Positions 7,444 through 16,038 of a stretch of 64,000 bases of DNA are shown here, piece after piece. Within the stretch, counting starts at the first letter, position 1. The number at the start of each line of letters is the position of its first letter. The notes beneath the pieces are model-generated. The model worked only from the letters and a program-made list of their open reading frames with translations. It did not search any database and was not told the origin of the DNA. The DNA comes from Gemmiger formicilis. Lineage in GTDB: Bacteria > Bacillota > Clostridia > Oscillospirales > Ruminococcaceae. The position numbers and the translations under genes were made by a program. Location of the stretch: NCBI RefSeq assembly GCF_900167555.1, contig NZ_FUYF01000005.1:124001-188000 (forward strand), in the 5' to 3' direction.

Positions 7444-8304
7444 ATGAAACTTTCTACCGCCCATAAAATCGGCCGTTTCTTCCAGTACTTTGTGCTGATC
7501 CTTGTCGGCGTCATCATGATCTACCCGCTGGTCTGGATGGTGGGTGCCACCTTCAAGTCCAACGCCGAGATCTTCGCCGGCATCGGCTTCCTGACCGCGA
7601 ACCCCACGCTGCAGGGCTACATTGACGCCGTCACCCAGAACTACGGCGGCGACATCAGCATCTGGCGCGCCTTCATCAACACCTACAGCTTCGTTATCCC
7701 CAAGGTCATCTTCACCGTTATCAGCTCGGTCATTGCCGCTTACGGCTTCAGCCGCTTTAAGTTCAAAGGCCGCGATATGCTGTTCGGCATCATGATCTCC
7801 ACCCTGTTCCTGCCGCAGGTCGTTCTGAACGTTCCCCAGTACCTGATGTACAACTCCTTCGGCTGGATCAACAGCCCCTTCTACCTGCCCCTGTGGGTGC
7901 CCACCCTGTTTGCGACGGAGACTTACTTCGTCTACCAGCTGGTCCAGTTCATGCGCAGCATCCCCCACGATCTGGACGAGGCTGCCGCCATCGACGGCTG
8001 CGGCCCGGTCAAGATCCTGTACAAGATCATCGCCCCGATGCTGAGCCCCTCTCTGGTGGCCTGCGGTCTGTTCCAGTTCATGTGGAGCTGCAACGACTAC
8101 ATGGGTCCCCTGCTTTACGTCCAGACCCCCAGCAAGTACCCGATGTCCATCTTCGTCAAGCTGTCCATGGATGCTGACAGCGGTTTCAACTGGAACCGTA
8201 TCCTGGCACTGTCCCTGATCTCCATCATCCCGCAGTTGGTCGTTTTCTTCTGCGCACAGGATGCCTTCATCGACGGCATCTCCGCCGGCGCCGTGAAGGG
8301 CTAA
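7444..8304 (+). CDS. ABC sugar transporter permease 2 (MalG/UgpE type)
   Basis: 286 aa with six predicted spans and the EAA-loop DLDEAAAIDGCGPVKILYKI. AAGGAGG lies 8 nt before the ATG; the gene starts 13 nt after permease 1 ends. It completes the heterodimeric channel for the sugar importer. The C-terminus ends AFIDGISAGAVKG, typical for this group, where the protein contacts the shared ATPase. A strong terminator closes the three-gene operon. Confidence 0.9.
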   Translation: MKLSTAHKIGRFFQYFVLILVGVIMIYPLVWMVGATFKSNAEIFAGIGFLTANPTLQGYIDAVTQNYGGDISIWRAFINTYSFVIPKVIFTVISSVIAAYGFSRFKFKGRDMLFGIMISTLFLPQVVLNVPQYLMYNSFGWINSPFYLPLWVPTLFATETYFVYQLVQFMRSIPHDLDEAAAIDGCGPVKILYKIIAPMLSPSLVACGLFQFMWSCNDYMGPLLYVQTPSKYPMSIFVKLSMDADSGFNWNRILALSLISIIPQLVVFFCAQDAFIDGISAGAVKG

Positions 8305-8341
8305 ACGCCGCTTTGGCAGTCCAAAATCTATTGTAGCACAC

Positions 8342-8387
8342 GGCTGCCCCGTACCACAGGAATGGGGTACGGGGCAGCCTTTATTTT
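8342..8387 (+). terminator. Rho-independent terminator of the sugar transporter operon
   Basis: GGCTGCCCCGTACC pairs perfectly with GGTACGGGGCAGCC (14 bp) and is followed by TTTATTTT. Confidence 0.92.
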
Positions 8388-8435
8388 GAAAACCGGACTC
8401 CCCTGCCCTGGCGGGCGGAGGGGTTGTATGATAGA

Positions 8436-8584
8436 GAGCCTTCCCCGGAGGGGAAGGTGGCCGAGGCTCCGCCCGAGGCCGGATGAGGCGAGACTGTACC
8501 GCTATTACCCGTATACGGGCTGCGGCTGCAAGGTTTGCCCTCATCAGTCCGCTGCGCGGACAGCTTCCCCCGATGGGGAAGCCT
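8436..8584. repeat. Family B palindromic repeat, full unit
   Basis: About 149 bp built from nested stems. An outer stem CCTTCCCC/GGGGAAGG starts it, GGTGGCCGAGG and GGCCGGATGAGG follow, then TCATCAGTCCGC/GCGGACAGC and a final CTTCCCC/GGGGAAG stem. The same blocks recur in the opposite order at 61546..61693 and as one stem at 51239..51268. It has no coding potential and fills most of the gap between the sugar transporter and the AraC gene. Confidence 0.75.
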
Positions 8585-8621
8585 AATGAAAAAGCGCCCC
8601 TTGCGGAGCGCTTCCCTGTTC

Positions 8622-9485
8622 TTACTTATTCACTCTCTTATAATACTGCCGGTACTGCTGGGGCGAAAGGCCCGTGGCATCTTTAAAGACGCGGCGGAAA
8701 TGCGCCGTCGTCATAAAGCCGGTCTTTTCCGCAATGTCCGAGATGCTCTCGTTCGACTTCTCAATGAGGTTCTGCGCGGCCTTGATGCGCACGCCGTTGA
8801 TATACTCGATGAGCGAGAGGTTGATGGACTTCTTGAAAAGGCGGCTCAGATAATACGGGCTGATATAGAACTGACTGGCGATGCCGGTCAGGGTCAGCTT
8901 CTCGGCGTAGTGCTCGGCGATATAGGCCTGGATCTGATCCACAATGTGGTTGCTGACGCGGCCATTCTCGCCGCCCTGCTCCTGCTGCTGGCGGCAGAGA
9001 TCCTTGAGCTCCAGCAAAAGCGTGGCCAGCAGCATCTTGCGCAGTGCATCGGATTCCGGGGAGGTTTCCTCCTGCAGGGCCAGCAGCTGCTGCAGCAGGC
9101 CCTGGATGTGGTTCTGCTGCTTGACTGTGATATTTGACAGCAGGTGGTTATGCTCCTCACTCAAGAAGGAGAAGAAGTCCACCTCCGGGAAGATGTCCAT
9201 AATTTTGTCGAGGTACTCGCGGCTGAAATTCATCACGATACGGCTCGAGGCTGTGTCGCCGAGCGAGGCAGTCTTGTGGATCTGGTTTTCACCGATCAGC
9301 ACCACACATCCCGCGTTGACGATATAGGCGGCATCCTCAATAAAATAGCGGCGGCTGCCCTCTATCTCATAATAGATCTCGTATTTATGATGGATATGGA
9401 AGCTGGCCATCTCATACCCGGAGTCACGGTCCACGCGGTCAATAAAAAAGTCAACGTGGGGCGAGTAGACATATTCCGAAACCAT
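8622..9485 (-). CDS. AraC family transcriptional regulator of the pectin locus
   Basis: 287 aa from the ATG at 9485, chosen because AGGAG lies 7 nt upstream. An N-terminal cupin-like sensor (about 10-110, FHIHHKYEIYYEIEG) precedes a C-terminal pair of helix-turn-helix motifs (VSNHIVDQIQAYIAEHY; ISDIAEKTGFMTTAHFRRVF, ending TGLSPQQYRQYYK). It lies between the transporter operon and the enzyme operon and is transcribed divergently from the latter with overlapping promoters, so it most likely activates both when pectin sugars are present. The ligand is not known. Confidence 0.9.
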   Translation of the reverse strand: MVSEYVYSPHVDFFIDRVDRDSGYEMASFHIHHKYEIYYEIEGSRRYFIEDAAYIVNAGCVVLIGENQIHKTASLGDTASSRIVMNFSREYLDKIMDIFPEVDFFSFLSEEHNHLLSNITVKQQNHIQGLLQQLLALQEETSPESDALRKMLLATLLLELKDLCRQQQEQGGENGRVSNHIVDQIQAYIAEHYAEKLTLTGIASQFYISPYYLSRLFKKSINLSLIEYINGVRIKAAQNLIEKSNESISDIAEKTGFMTTAHFRRVFKDATGLSPQQYRQYYKRVNK

Positions 9486-9546
9486 AACGCTGCTCCTCAC
9501 TGCCGTGGTGCGGGGCACCCGGCGATTGGTTATTGTTGTCTTTTTT

Positions 9547-9575
9547 AGAATAGCACATTTTTTGCTGTTTTTCAA
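9547..9575 (-). promoter_or_regulatory. Promoter of the AraC gene
   Basis: On the minus strand TTGAAA (9575-9570), 17-nt spacer, TATTCT (9552-9547), with TGC directly upstream as an extended -10. It overlaps the plus-strand promoter at 9562..9589 almost completely. Confidence 0.7.
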
Positions 9576-9589
9576 ACTATTTTTATACT
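9562..9589 (+). promoter_or_regulatory. Promoter of the pectin enzyme operon
   Basis: TTGCTG (9562-9567), 16-nt spacer, TATACT (9584-9589), 26 nt before the GH28 ATG. The weak -35 and overlap with the AraC promoter fit activator control and mutual exclusion. Only GGGGG serves as ribosome site before the GH28 start. Confidence 0.55.
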
Positions 9590-9615
9590 ATTTTTGAACA
9601 CTTGGGGGTTCACAC

Positions 9616-11169
9616 ATGAAAATCACGCTTGTACGTTCTATGGCGCGCAGCGCAGTGTTTGAGCTGGTCAACTCCGGCTGCTACCGCGCCCCGGCTCCTT
9701 ATACAGTCTCATTGGACGGCGCCACAGTCTGTGGGGGCGATACGAATGTGTTCTCACTCTATTCGCTGGATCCGGGCCGCAGCTACACGCTGGCCGTCAC
9801 CCTTGACGGCGTGACCGATACGCTGGACTTTACCACCGCGGAGGAGAGCTTCTTCGTGGATGCCTCCCGCTACGGCCTCGTCGCCGACGGCGTGACCGAC
9901 AACACAGCCAAGTTGCAGGCGGCGCTGTCCACCTGCCCCGCGGGCGGCACGGTCTACGTGCCCGCCGGCACCTACCGCACCCAAAGCCTGTTTTTGCAGA
10001 GCAGCACGACGCTGTATCTCGAAAAGGGCTGCACGCTGCTGGGCGGCACCAACCGCACTGACTACCCCATTCTGCCCGGTGTTCTCCCCTGCCATAACGA
10101 GAAGGACGAGCACTACCTCGGTCTGTGGGAGGGCAACCCGCTGGACAGCTTTGCGGGTCTTATCAACGTCATCAACGCCGAGAACGTGACGATCACCGGC
10201 GAGGGCACGATTGACGCCAACGCCCAGAACGGCGACTGGTACCAGAACCCGAAGAAAAATAATATTGCCTGGCGTCCGCGCCTGTTCTTCACCAGCGGTG
10301 CCAAAAACGTCGTGCTGCACGGCGTTCTGGTCTGCAACAGCTATTCCTGGACCATCCACCCGACCTACTCCGAGAATGTGGACATCCTGAACATCCGCAT
10401 CCGCAACAGTTCCACAAGCCCCAACACCGACGGCATCGACCCCGAGAGCTGCAAGAATGTCAACATCATCGGCAACCATGTACACGTCGGTGACGACTGC
10501 ATCGCGCTGAAATCCGGTAAGCTGTTCTTAGGCATGAAGCTGCATGTTCCCTGTGAGAACGTTATCATCCGCAACTGCTGCCTGAGCCGCGGCCACGGCG
10601 GCCTTGTCATCGGCAGCGAGATGAGCGGCGGCGTCAAGAACGTCACCGTGACCCAGTGCCTGATGGACCATACGGACCGGGGTCTGCGTGTCAAGACCCG
10701 CCGCGGGCGCGGCAAGTACGCCATCATCGACGGGCTGGTATTCCGTGACGTCGTTATGGATGGCGTGCTGGCGCCGTTTGTCATCAACATGTTCTATTTC
10801 TGCGACCCCGATGGCCGCAGCGACTATGTGCAGACCCACGAGGCCCTGCCTGTCGACGAGATGACCCCGACACTGGGCACGCTGGAGATGGAAAACATCA
10901 CGGCCACCGACGCCCAGTACGCAGGCTGTTGGTTCAGCGGCCTGCCCGAGCACCCGATCGAGGGTGTCAAGATGCACAACGTAAAAATCAGCTTTGCACC
11001 GGACGCTAAAGCCGGTCAGGCCGCCATGATGTGCGGCGCGGATGCCTCCTGCAAGGTGGGCGTCCATGCCGAGAACGTGCATAAAATTGAGCTGCACAAC
11101 GTTGCGATTACCGGCTACGAGGGTGAGCGCCTGCAACTGACAAACGTAGATAGCTTTGAGGAGGACTGA
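9616..11169 (+). CDS. Intracellular polygalacturonase (GH28)
   Basis: 517 aa. A short N-terminal beta domain (1-80) precedes a right-handed beta-helix. The GH28 catalytic blocks are all present: NTDGID at 270-275, GDDC around 292-295, GHGG at 326-329 and a RVKTRRG version of the RIK motif near 357. The enzyme hydrolyses alpha-1,4 links between galacturonic acids by inversion. There is no signal peptide, so it should act in the cytoplasm on imported oligomers, probably as an exo-type enzyme. First gene of a four-gene operon. Confidence 0.92.
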   Translation: MKITLVRSMARSAVFELVNSGCYRAPAPYTVSLDGATVCGGDTNVFSLYSLDPGRSYTLAVTLDGVTDTLDFTTAEESFFVDASRYGLVADGVTDNTAKLQAALSTCPAGGTVYVPAGTYRTQSLFLQSSTTLYLEKGCTLLGGTNRTDYPILPGVLPCHNEKDEHYLGLWEGNPLDSFAGLINVINAENVTITGEGTIDANAQNGDWYQNPKKNNIAWRPRLFFTSGAKNVVLHGVLVCNSYSWTIHPTYSENVDILNIRIRNSSTSPNTDGIDPESCKNVNIIGNHVHVGDDCIALKSGKLFLGMKLHVPCENVIIRNCCLSRGHGGLVIGSEMSGGVKNVTVTQCLMDHTDRGLRVKTRRGRGKYAIIDGLVFRDVVMDGVLAPFVINMFYFCDPDGRSDYVQTHEALPVDEMTPTLGTLEMENITATDAQYAGCWFSGLPEHPIEGVKMHNVKISFAPDAKAGQAAMMCGADASCKVGVHAENVHKIELHNVAITGYEGERLQLTNVDSFEED

Positions 11170-11172
11170 GCC

Positions 11173-12324
11173 ATGACCCATGAAGAGATTCTGACCACGC
11201 TGGGCCATTACGTGGACTACCTGATCGCAGGCTCCACCGCCGAGGCACCGCTCTGGAACATCGAGAAGGTCCGCAGCGGCAAGCCCAACAAGTGGAATTA
11301 CATCGACGGCTGCATGATCACTGCCTGCCTGAGCCTGTACAAGACTACCGGCGACGAGAAGTTTTTGGACTTCTCCAAGAAGTTTCTGGACTACTTTGTC
11401 AAGGACAACGGCGTCATTGAGACCTACGACCCCGCCGAGTACAATCTGGACAACGTCAACCAGGGCAAAAACCTGTTTACGCTGTACGACCTGACCGGCG
11501 ACCAGCGCTACCGCGACGCCATTGAGACGATCCGCGGCCAGCTGGAGACCCAGCCCCGCACGAAGGAGGGCAACTTCTGGCACAAGAAGATCTATCCCAA
11601 CCAGGTCTGGCTGGACGGCACTTACATGGCCCAGCCCTTCTACATGGAGTATGAGACACGCTGCAACGGGATGCACGGCTGCATTGACAGCTACAAGCAG
11701 TTCATGAACATCCAGAAGCACATGAAGGACGCCAAGACCGGCCTGTACTACCACGGCTACGACGAGAGCCGCGAGATGTACTGGGCGAACCCCGAGACCG
11801 GCTGCAGCGCCAACTTCTGGCTGCGCGCCATGGGCTGGTTCCTGGTGGCCATGGTAGACACGTTGGAGCGGATGGACAACCAGCTTTACTACGAGTACCG
11901 CGCCATCATGGCAATGCTGAAGGACGCGGTGGACGCGATGATCGCCTTCCAGGATGCCGAGAGCGGCATGTTCTGGCAGGTCGTAGACAAGGCCGGGGTC
12001 GAAGGCAACTACCTTGAGACCTCCGGCAGCGCACTGTTCGCCTACGCCGTGCTCAAGGGCGTGCGTCTGGGCTACCTGCCCAAGCGCTACACGGCCTACG
12101 GTGAGAAGGCGTTCTACGGCACCTGTGACCGCCATCTGGGCGTGGGCGCGGACGGCGCTTTGCAGCTTGGCGGCATCTGTCTGGTGGCCGGTCTCGGCGG
12201 CGCGACCCGCCGCGATGGCAGTCTGGCGTACTATTTCAGTGAGCCCATCGTCGAGAACGACGCCAAGGGCGTAGGCCCGCTGCTGCTGGCCTACACGGAA
12301 ATTCTGGCCGCACAAAAGCAGTAA
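11173..12324 (+). CDS. Unsaturated glucuronyl/rhamnogalacturonyl hydrolase (GH105)
   Basis: 383 aa, an alpha/alpha-barrel protein like YteR/YesR. The catalytic Asp is probably D148 in WLDGTYM (146-152); the C-terminal block GVGPLLLAYTEI is also family-typical. The enzyme hydrates the 4,5-double bond left by pectate or rhamnogalacturonan lyases, releasing the unsaturated uronic acid. AGGAGG lies 8 nt before the ATG and the gene begins 3 nt after the GH28 stop. Its presence implies that lyase-cut fragments, made elsewhere or by other bacteria, are among the imported substrates. No signal peptide. Confidence 0.88.
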   Translation: MTHEEILTTLGHYVDYLIAGSTAEAPLWNIEKVRSGKPNKWNYIDGCMITACLSLYKTTGDEKFLDFSKKFLDYFVKDNGVIETYDPAEYNLDNVNQGKNLFTLYDLTGDQRYRDAIETIRGQLETQPRTKEGNFWHKKIYPNQVWLDGTYMAQPFYMEYETRCNGMHGCIDSYKQFMNIQKHMKDAKTGLYYHGYDESREMYWANPETGCSANFWLRAMGWFLVAMVDTLERMDNQLYYEYRAIMAMLKDAVDAMIAFQDAESGMFWQVVDKAGVEGNYLETSGSALFAYAVLKGVRLGYLPKRYTAYGEKAFYGTCDRHLGVGADGALQLGGICLVAGLGGATRRDGSLAYYFSEPIVENDAKGVGPLLLAYTEILAAQKQ

Positions 12325-12336
12325 GGAGGGCACACT

Positions 12337-13167
12337 ATGCCGAAATTTATCGTCGGTGCCCGCCTGCACGACTACGGCAAGGGCAGCCCGGACGAGCTGT
12401 TCGGGCGCGTTGCCGCCGACGGCTTTGCCGCTGTGCAGCTGGCCTATAAAAAGTGTGTGCCGTCCGTCAGGAGCTATGCGGACGTGACCGACGCGCTGGT
12501 TGCCGAGACCGTCGCCGCCGAAAAGGCGCACAGCATTCAGGTGGCCGTGCTGGGAACCTACGTGGAGCTGGCCATCAACGACGAGAGCCGTTTGAAGAAT
12601 GCGTCGGACTTCAAGAGCCAGCTGGCCGTCTGCAAGGCGCTGGGTGCCGGGTGCATCGGCACCGAGACGACCAGCATGGAAAAGCAGCCTGCCGGTACGA
12701 CCCGCGAGGAAGCGCAGGAGCTGCTCTGCCGCAGTCTGGCGGACATTCTGCCCGCCGCCGAGGCCCTGGGCGTGACCGTCGCCGTAGAGCCTGTGACCTA
12801 CCACAGTATGAACTCCGCCGCCGCGACGCGGCATATTTTGGACACGATGCGCAGCCCGAACCTGAAGGTCATCTTTGACATGAGCAATCTGGTGGATGCC
12901 GGGAACGTCGGCGCGCAGGACCGCATCTGGAACGACGTGGGCGAGCTGCTGGGCGACCAGATCGTGGCCGTCCACTTCAAGGGGCAGGCCTTTGCGCCGG
13001 ACGGCGGGCTGCTCCACACGAGCCTGGAGGACAGCCTGACCGACTACGCGGGTGCATTCGCCATGCTGCGGCAGCTGCCGCAGGACGCTCTGCCCGTGCT
13101 GCGTGAGGAGGCTGTGCCAGCCCGCGCTGGCAACGATATTGCATTTATGAGAGGATTTTTTGCATGA
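12337..13167 (+). CDS. Sugar isomerase/epimerase, xylose-isomerase-like TIM barrel
   Basis: 276 aa of the AP-endonuclease-2/IolE/TIM-barrel superfamily. Likely metal ligands are E151 (VAVEPVTYH), D181 (VIFDMSN), H213 (VAVHFKG) and a Glu near 257 (VLREEAVPA). The family isomerises or epimerises small sugars or keto-acids. Within this operon it may act on galacturonate, tagaturonate or a deoxy-keto sugar released from pectin, but the exact reaction cannot be read from sequence. Its stop overlaps the start of the pectinesterase by 4 nt. Confidence 0.75.
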   Translation: MPKFIVGARLHDYGKGSPDELFGRVAADGFAAVQLAYKKCVPSVRSYADVTDALVAETVAAEKAHSIQVAVLGTYVELAINDESRLKNASDFKSQLAVCKALGAGCIGTETTSMEKQPAGTTREEAQELLCRSLADILPAAEALGVTVAVEPVTYHSMNSAAATRHILDTMRSPNLKVIFDMSNLVDAGNVGAQDRIWNDVGELLGDQIVAVHFKGQAFAPDGGLLHTSLEDSLTDYAGAFAMLRQLPQDALPVLREEAVPARAGNDIAFMRGFFA

Positions 13168-14138
13168 CAGAAACGGAACGCAAAACATTGGTCGTTGACG
13201 AGAGCGGCGCGGGCGACTACCGCACGCTGACCGAGGCCGTTGCTGCCTGTGCGGCCACGCCGGACGAGCCGGTGCGGTTCTACATCAGGCACGGCATCTA
13301 CGAGGAACGGCCCTTCATTGTGCTGGCGGACTATGTCATCGAGGGCGAGTACCGCAACGCGACAGTTATCACGGCGTCTGTGGGCGGGCGTGACCCGTGG
13401 CCGGGCGAGGTCAAGACCGGCACCTTCCGCAGCGCAACGCTGTTTCTGGGCGGCGGCAGGGCCGTTGTGCGCAACCTGACCGTGCAGAACAACGCCGGGG
13501 ACGGCGCAAAGGCCGGTCAGGCACTGGCCGTCTACGCCGACGCAAGCCGCGTGCTGATGGAGAATGTAAACCTCTACGGCAACCAGGACACGCTGTTCAC
13601 CGCTCCCCTGCCCCTGCAGGAGCGCGAGAAGAACGGCTTCCGCGGCCCGCGGGAGAGCACGCCCCGACTGGACACCGTGCAGTACTACAAAAACTGCACG
13701 ATCCGCGGCAACATCGACTTTATCTTTGGCGGTGCAAACGCTGTGTTCGACACCTGCCGCCTTGAGCCGTGGCACCACATCAGCGGCACCTGTTATATCA
13801 CGGCTCCCAGCACGCCCGCAGGCAAGCCCGGCTACCTGTTTGTGAACTGCACCGTGCAGGGCAGCTGTGCGCCCGGCAGCGTCTATCTGGGCCGCCCCTG
13901 GCGCGCGGACGCGGCCTGCTACTGGCTGGACTGCGCGTTGAGCGACGAGGTCTGCGCCGACGGCTGGGACAACTGGCGTGACCCCGAGAACGAAAAGACC
14001 GCCCGCTTTGGTGAGCACGGTTCCACCGGCCCCGGCAGCGCCGCCAAGCGCGCCTTTGGCAGCGTGGATGACGACAACGAAGCGAACGCCCAGCGGGAGA
14101 TGTACGCGCGGGTAAAAGCGGAATTTGGCGTGGAATAA
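13164..14138 (+). CDS. Intracellular pectin methylesterase (CE8)
   Basis: 324 aa, right-handed beta-helix. Active-site blocks are QDT at 141-143 (second Asp acid/base), GNIDFIFG at 182-189 (nucleophile D185) and LGRPW at 242-246 (Arg244). It removes methyl esters from polygalacturonate, releasing methanol. Lack of a signal peptide and ATGA overlap with the preceding gene indicate cytoplasmic action on imported methylated oligomers, preparing them for the GH28 enzyme. Last gene of the operon, followed by a strong bidirectional terminator. Confidence 0.92.
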   Translation: MTETERKTLVVDESGAGDYRTLTEAVAACAATPDEPVRFYIRHGIYEERPFIVLADYVIEGEYRNATVITASVGGRDPWPGEVKTGTFRSATLFLGGGRAVVRNLTVQNNAGDGAKAGQALAVYADASRVLMENVNLYGNQDTLFTAPLPLQEREKNGFRGPRESTPRLDTVQYYKNCTIRGNIDFIFGGANAVFDTCRLEPWHHISGTCYITAPSTPAGKPGYLFVNCTVQGSCAPGSVYLGRPWRADAACYWLDCALSDEVCADGWDNWRDPENEKTARFGEHGSTGPGSAAKRAFGSVDDDNEANAQREMYARVKAEFGVE

Positions 14139-14150
14139 GGCATAGAAAAA

Positions 14151-14186
14151 GCGGCAGACCGTTTGTGGTCTGCCGCCTTTTGCTTT
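14151..14186. terminator. Bidirectional terminator between pectin operon and amino-acid transporter
   Basis: GCGGCAGACC pairs with GGTCTGCCGC across TTTG-rich loop; CTTTTGCTTT follows on the plus strand and TTTTTCTATG on the minus strand. It can end both convergent operons. Confidence 0.9.
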
Positions 14187-14202
14187 CCTAGGCCTTCCCC
14201 TT

Positions 14203-15081
14203 TTACTGTGCGCTCGTCTCGCCGCCCTCGACCACGAGGCTGTCCTCATAGTCAGTGCCGTAGGTGTCAACGAGAGTGGCCTCATAGTCGGCGTGGAAGA
14301 AATTTTCCTTGCCCAGAGCCTTGATCTCGTCGTTGATGGCATTCAGCAGCGTCTCATTGCCCTTGCTGACGGCGGGGGCAATCGTGTCCTGGCTGCCCAG
14401 GGACGGGATGCCGACAGTGTAGCCGTGGTTCTGGCTGGCAAACGCAATGACCTCGGTGTTGTCGTTGGCCCAGGCCACACCGCCGTTCTCCATCGCGCTC
14501 TTGGCCGTGGCGTAGGAGTCATACTTCTGCAGCGGGATGTCAGGATAGTTCTGGGTCAGGTAGGTCTCTGCAGTAGTGCCGGAGATGACGATCATCTGGT
14601 CATCGGCGTTCCAGCTGTCCAGCGACGTGATGACGTTGGAGTCCGGGGAAACGACGCCCAGTGCAACGTTCATGTAGGGCAGCGCAAAATCGACCTCCTC
14701 GGCACGCTCCGGCGTGACCGTGAAGTTGGCCAGAATGACATCGACCTTGCCGGTCTGCAGGTACTCGATGCGGTTGGCGGCCTCGGTGGAGACGTAGTTC
14801 ACCTTGACGCCCAGATCCTCGGCCAGGCGGTTGGCAAAGTAGATGTCATAGCCCTGATACTCGCCGTTTTCATCGACGTAGCCGAACGGGTTCTTGTCAG
14901 AGAAAACGCCGATATTGATCGTGCCGTCCGCCTTGATCTCGTCCAGCGTGCGGTAAACAACACCGTCGGCGGATGCCGAGGTCGAGGCAGTGCCCGTGGA
15001 GGCGCTGCTGCCGCAGGCGGCCAGAGACAGGCTCAGGGTTGCGGCCAGGGCCGCGGCGGTCAATTTGGTTGCTTTTTTCAT
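14203..15081 (-). CDS. Amino-acid ABC transporter binding lipoprotein, probably cysteine/cystine-specific
   Basis: 292 aa. The signal sequence ends LAAC with lipid-anchored Cys at 23. The family 3 binding fold contains NPFGYVDENGEYQGYDI, EAANRIEYLQTGKVDVILAN and TPERAEEVDFALPYMNVALG, closely resembling what I know of Campylobacter CjaA (Cj0982), a structurally characterised cysteine-binding protein. It is the last gene of the operon permease-permease-ATPase-binding protein and is separated from the ATPase by a family A repeat. Cysteine as substrate is supported further by the Cys-rich leader ORF upstream of the operon. Confidence 0.85.
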   Translation of the reverse strand: MKKATKLTAAALAATLSLSLAACGSSASTGTASTSASADGVVYRTLDEIKADGTINIGVFSDKNPFGYVDENGEYQGYDIYFANRLAEDLGVKVNYVSTEAANRIEYLQTGKVDVILANFTVTPERAEEVDFALPYMNVALGVVSPDSNVITSLDSWNADDQMIVISGTTAETYLTQNYPDIPLQKYDSYATAKSAMENGGVAWANDNTEVIAFASQNHGYTVGIPSLGSQDTIAPAVSKGNETLLNAINDEIKALGKENFFHADYEATLVDTYGTDYEDSLVVEGGETSAQ

Positions 15082-15151
15082 GGTGATATCCTCCTTTTTT
15101 CGTCTTTCGTTTTCCTCTATGTATTTCTTTCCACAAAAGAGAATCTATGTT

Positions 15152-15258
15152 GTAGGGGCGGGCATTGCCCGCCCGCTGCCCGATTGCCTGCATTAAGAGG
15201 CCAACCGGACAATGCTTGGCTGCGTATAGCTGCACGGGCGAGCAGTGCTCGCCCCTAC
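15152..15258. repeat. Family A palindromic repeat inside the amino-acid transporter operon
   Basis: Begins GTAGGGGCGGGCATTGCCCG and ends GCGAGCAGTGCTCGCCCCTAC. The two terminal stems use different core words (GGGCATTGCCC and GAGCAGTGCTC), each self-complementary. Position between ATPase and binding-protein genes shows that these elements are tolerated within transcripts. Confidence 0.75.
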
Positions 15259-15282
15259 TATCTTTGTGCCATTTACGGGGGA

Positions 15283-16032
15283 TCACTTCACACTGTCAAA
15301 GGTGAAGGTGCGCAGGAACTTCTGCGCGCGCTCTGTCTTGGGGTGGTCGAAGAACGCCTCCGGCGTGCTCTCCTCGACGATTTTGCCGCCGTCCAGGAAA
15401 ATGACACGATCCGCAATCGCGCGGGCAAACTGCATCTCGTGGGTGACAATGATCATCGTGCGGCCCTGCTTCGCCAAATCGAGCATAACGTCCAGCACCT
15501 CGCGGACCATTTCGGGGTCAAGGGCTGCAGTCACTTCATCGAACAACAAAATTTCAGGGTGCATCGCCAGTGCGCGGACGATGGCAACGCGCTGCTTCTG
15601 GCCGCCGGACAGCTCCCGCGGGTAGCTCCTGGCCTTGTTCAGCAGGTTCACGCGGTCCAGCAGGGCCTCGGCTTCCTTCTGTACCTCGTCTTTGGGACGC
15701 TTGGCCACCTTGAGCGGAGCCAGCATAACGTTGTCCAGCACGGTCAGATGCGGGAACAGCTCATAGCTCTGGAATACCATGCCGATGCGCTGGCGCAGAC
15801 TCGTCAGCCCCTTGCCGCCGTAGGCAACAGTCTCATTGCCCAGACGGACGCGCCCGCTCTGGGTGGGCTCCAGCGCGTTGATGCAGCGCAGCAGCGTGCT
15901 CTTGCCGCAGCCGCTGGGGCCTACCACCACGACGACCTCGCCGGGACGGACGGAAAAGCTGACGTCATCCAGCACGGTATTTTCCCCATAGCCCTTGACC
16001 AGATGCTCTACGGTCAAAATCGGTTCTGCCAT
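15283..16032 (-). CDS. Amino-acid ABC transporter ATP-binding protein (GlnQ/TcyC type)
   Basis: 249 aa. Walker [10 protein letters not shown] at 38-46, Q-loop FQSYELFPH, signature LSGGQKQ at 141-147, Walker B ILLFDE at 161-166 and the switch His in IIVTHEM. Length and motifs are typical for polar amino-acid importers. It powers the two permeases encoded directly upstream. It begins 6 nt after permease 2 stops, with a ribosome site inside the end of that gene. Confidence 0.93.
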   Translation of the reverse strand: MAEPILTVEHLVKGYGENTVLDDVSFSVRPGEVVVVVGPSGCGKSTLLRCINALEPTQSGRVRLGNETVAYGGKGLTSLRQRIGMVFQSYELFPHLTVLDNVMLAPLKVAKRPKDEVQKEAEALLDRVNLLNKARSYPRELSGGQKQRVAIVRALAMHPEILLFDEVTAALDPEMVREVLDVMLDLAKQGRTMIIVTHEMQFARAIADRVIFLDGGKIVEESTPEAFFDHPKTERAQKFLRTFTFDSVK

Positions 16033-16038
16033 GGTTCC

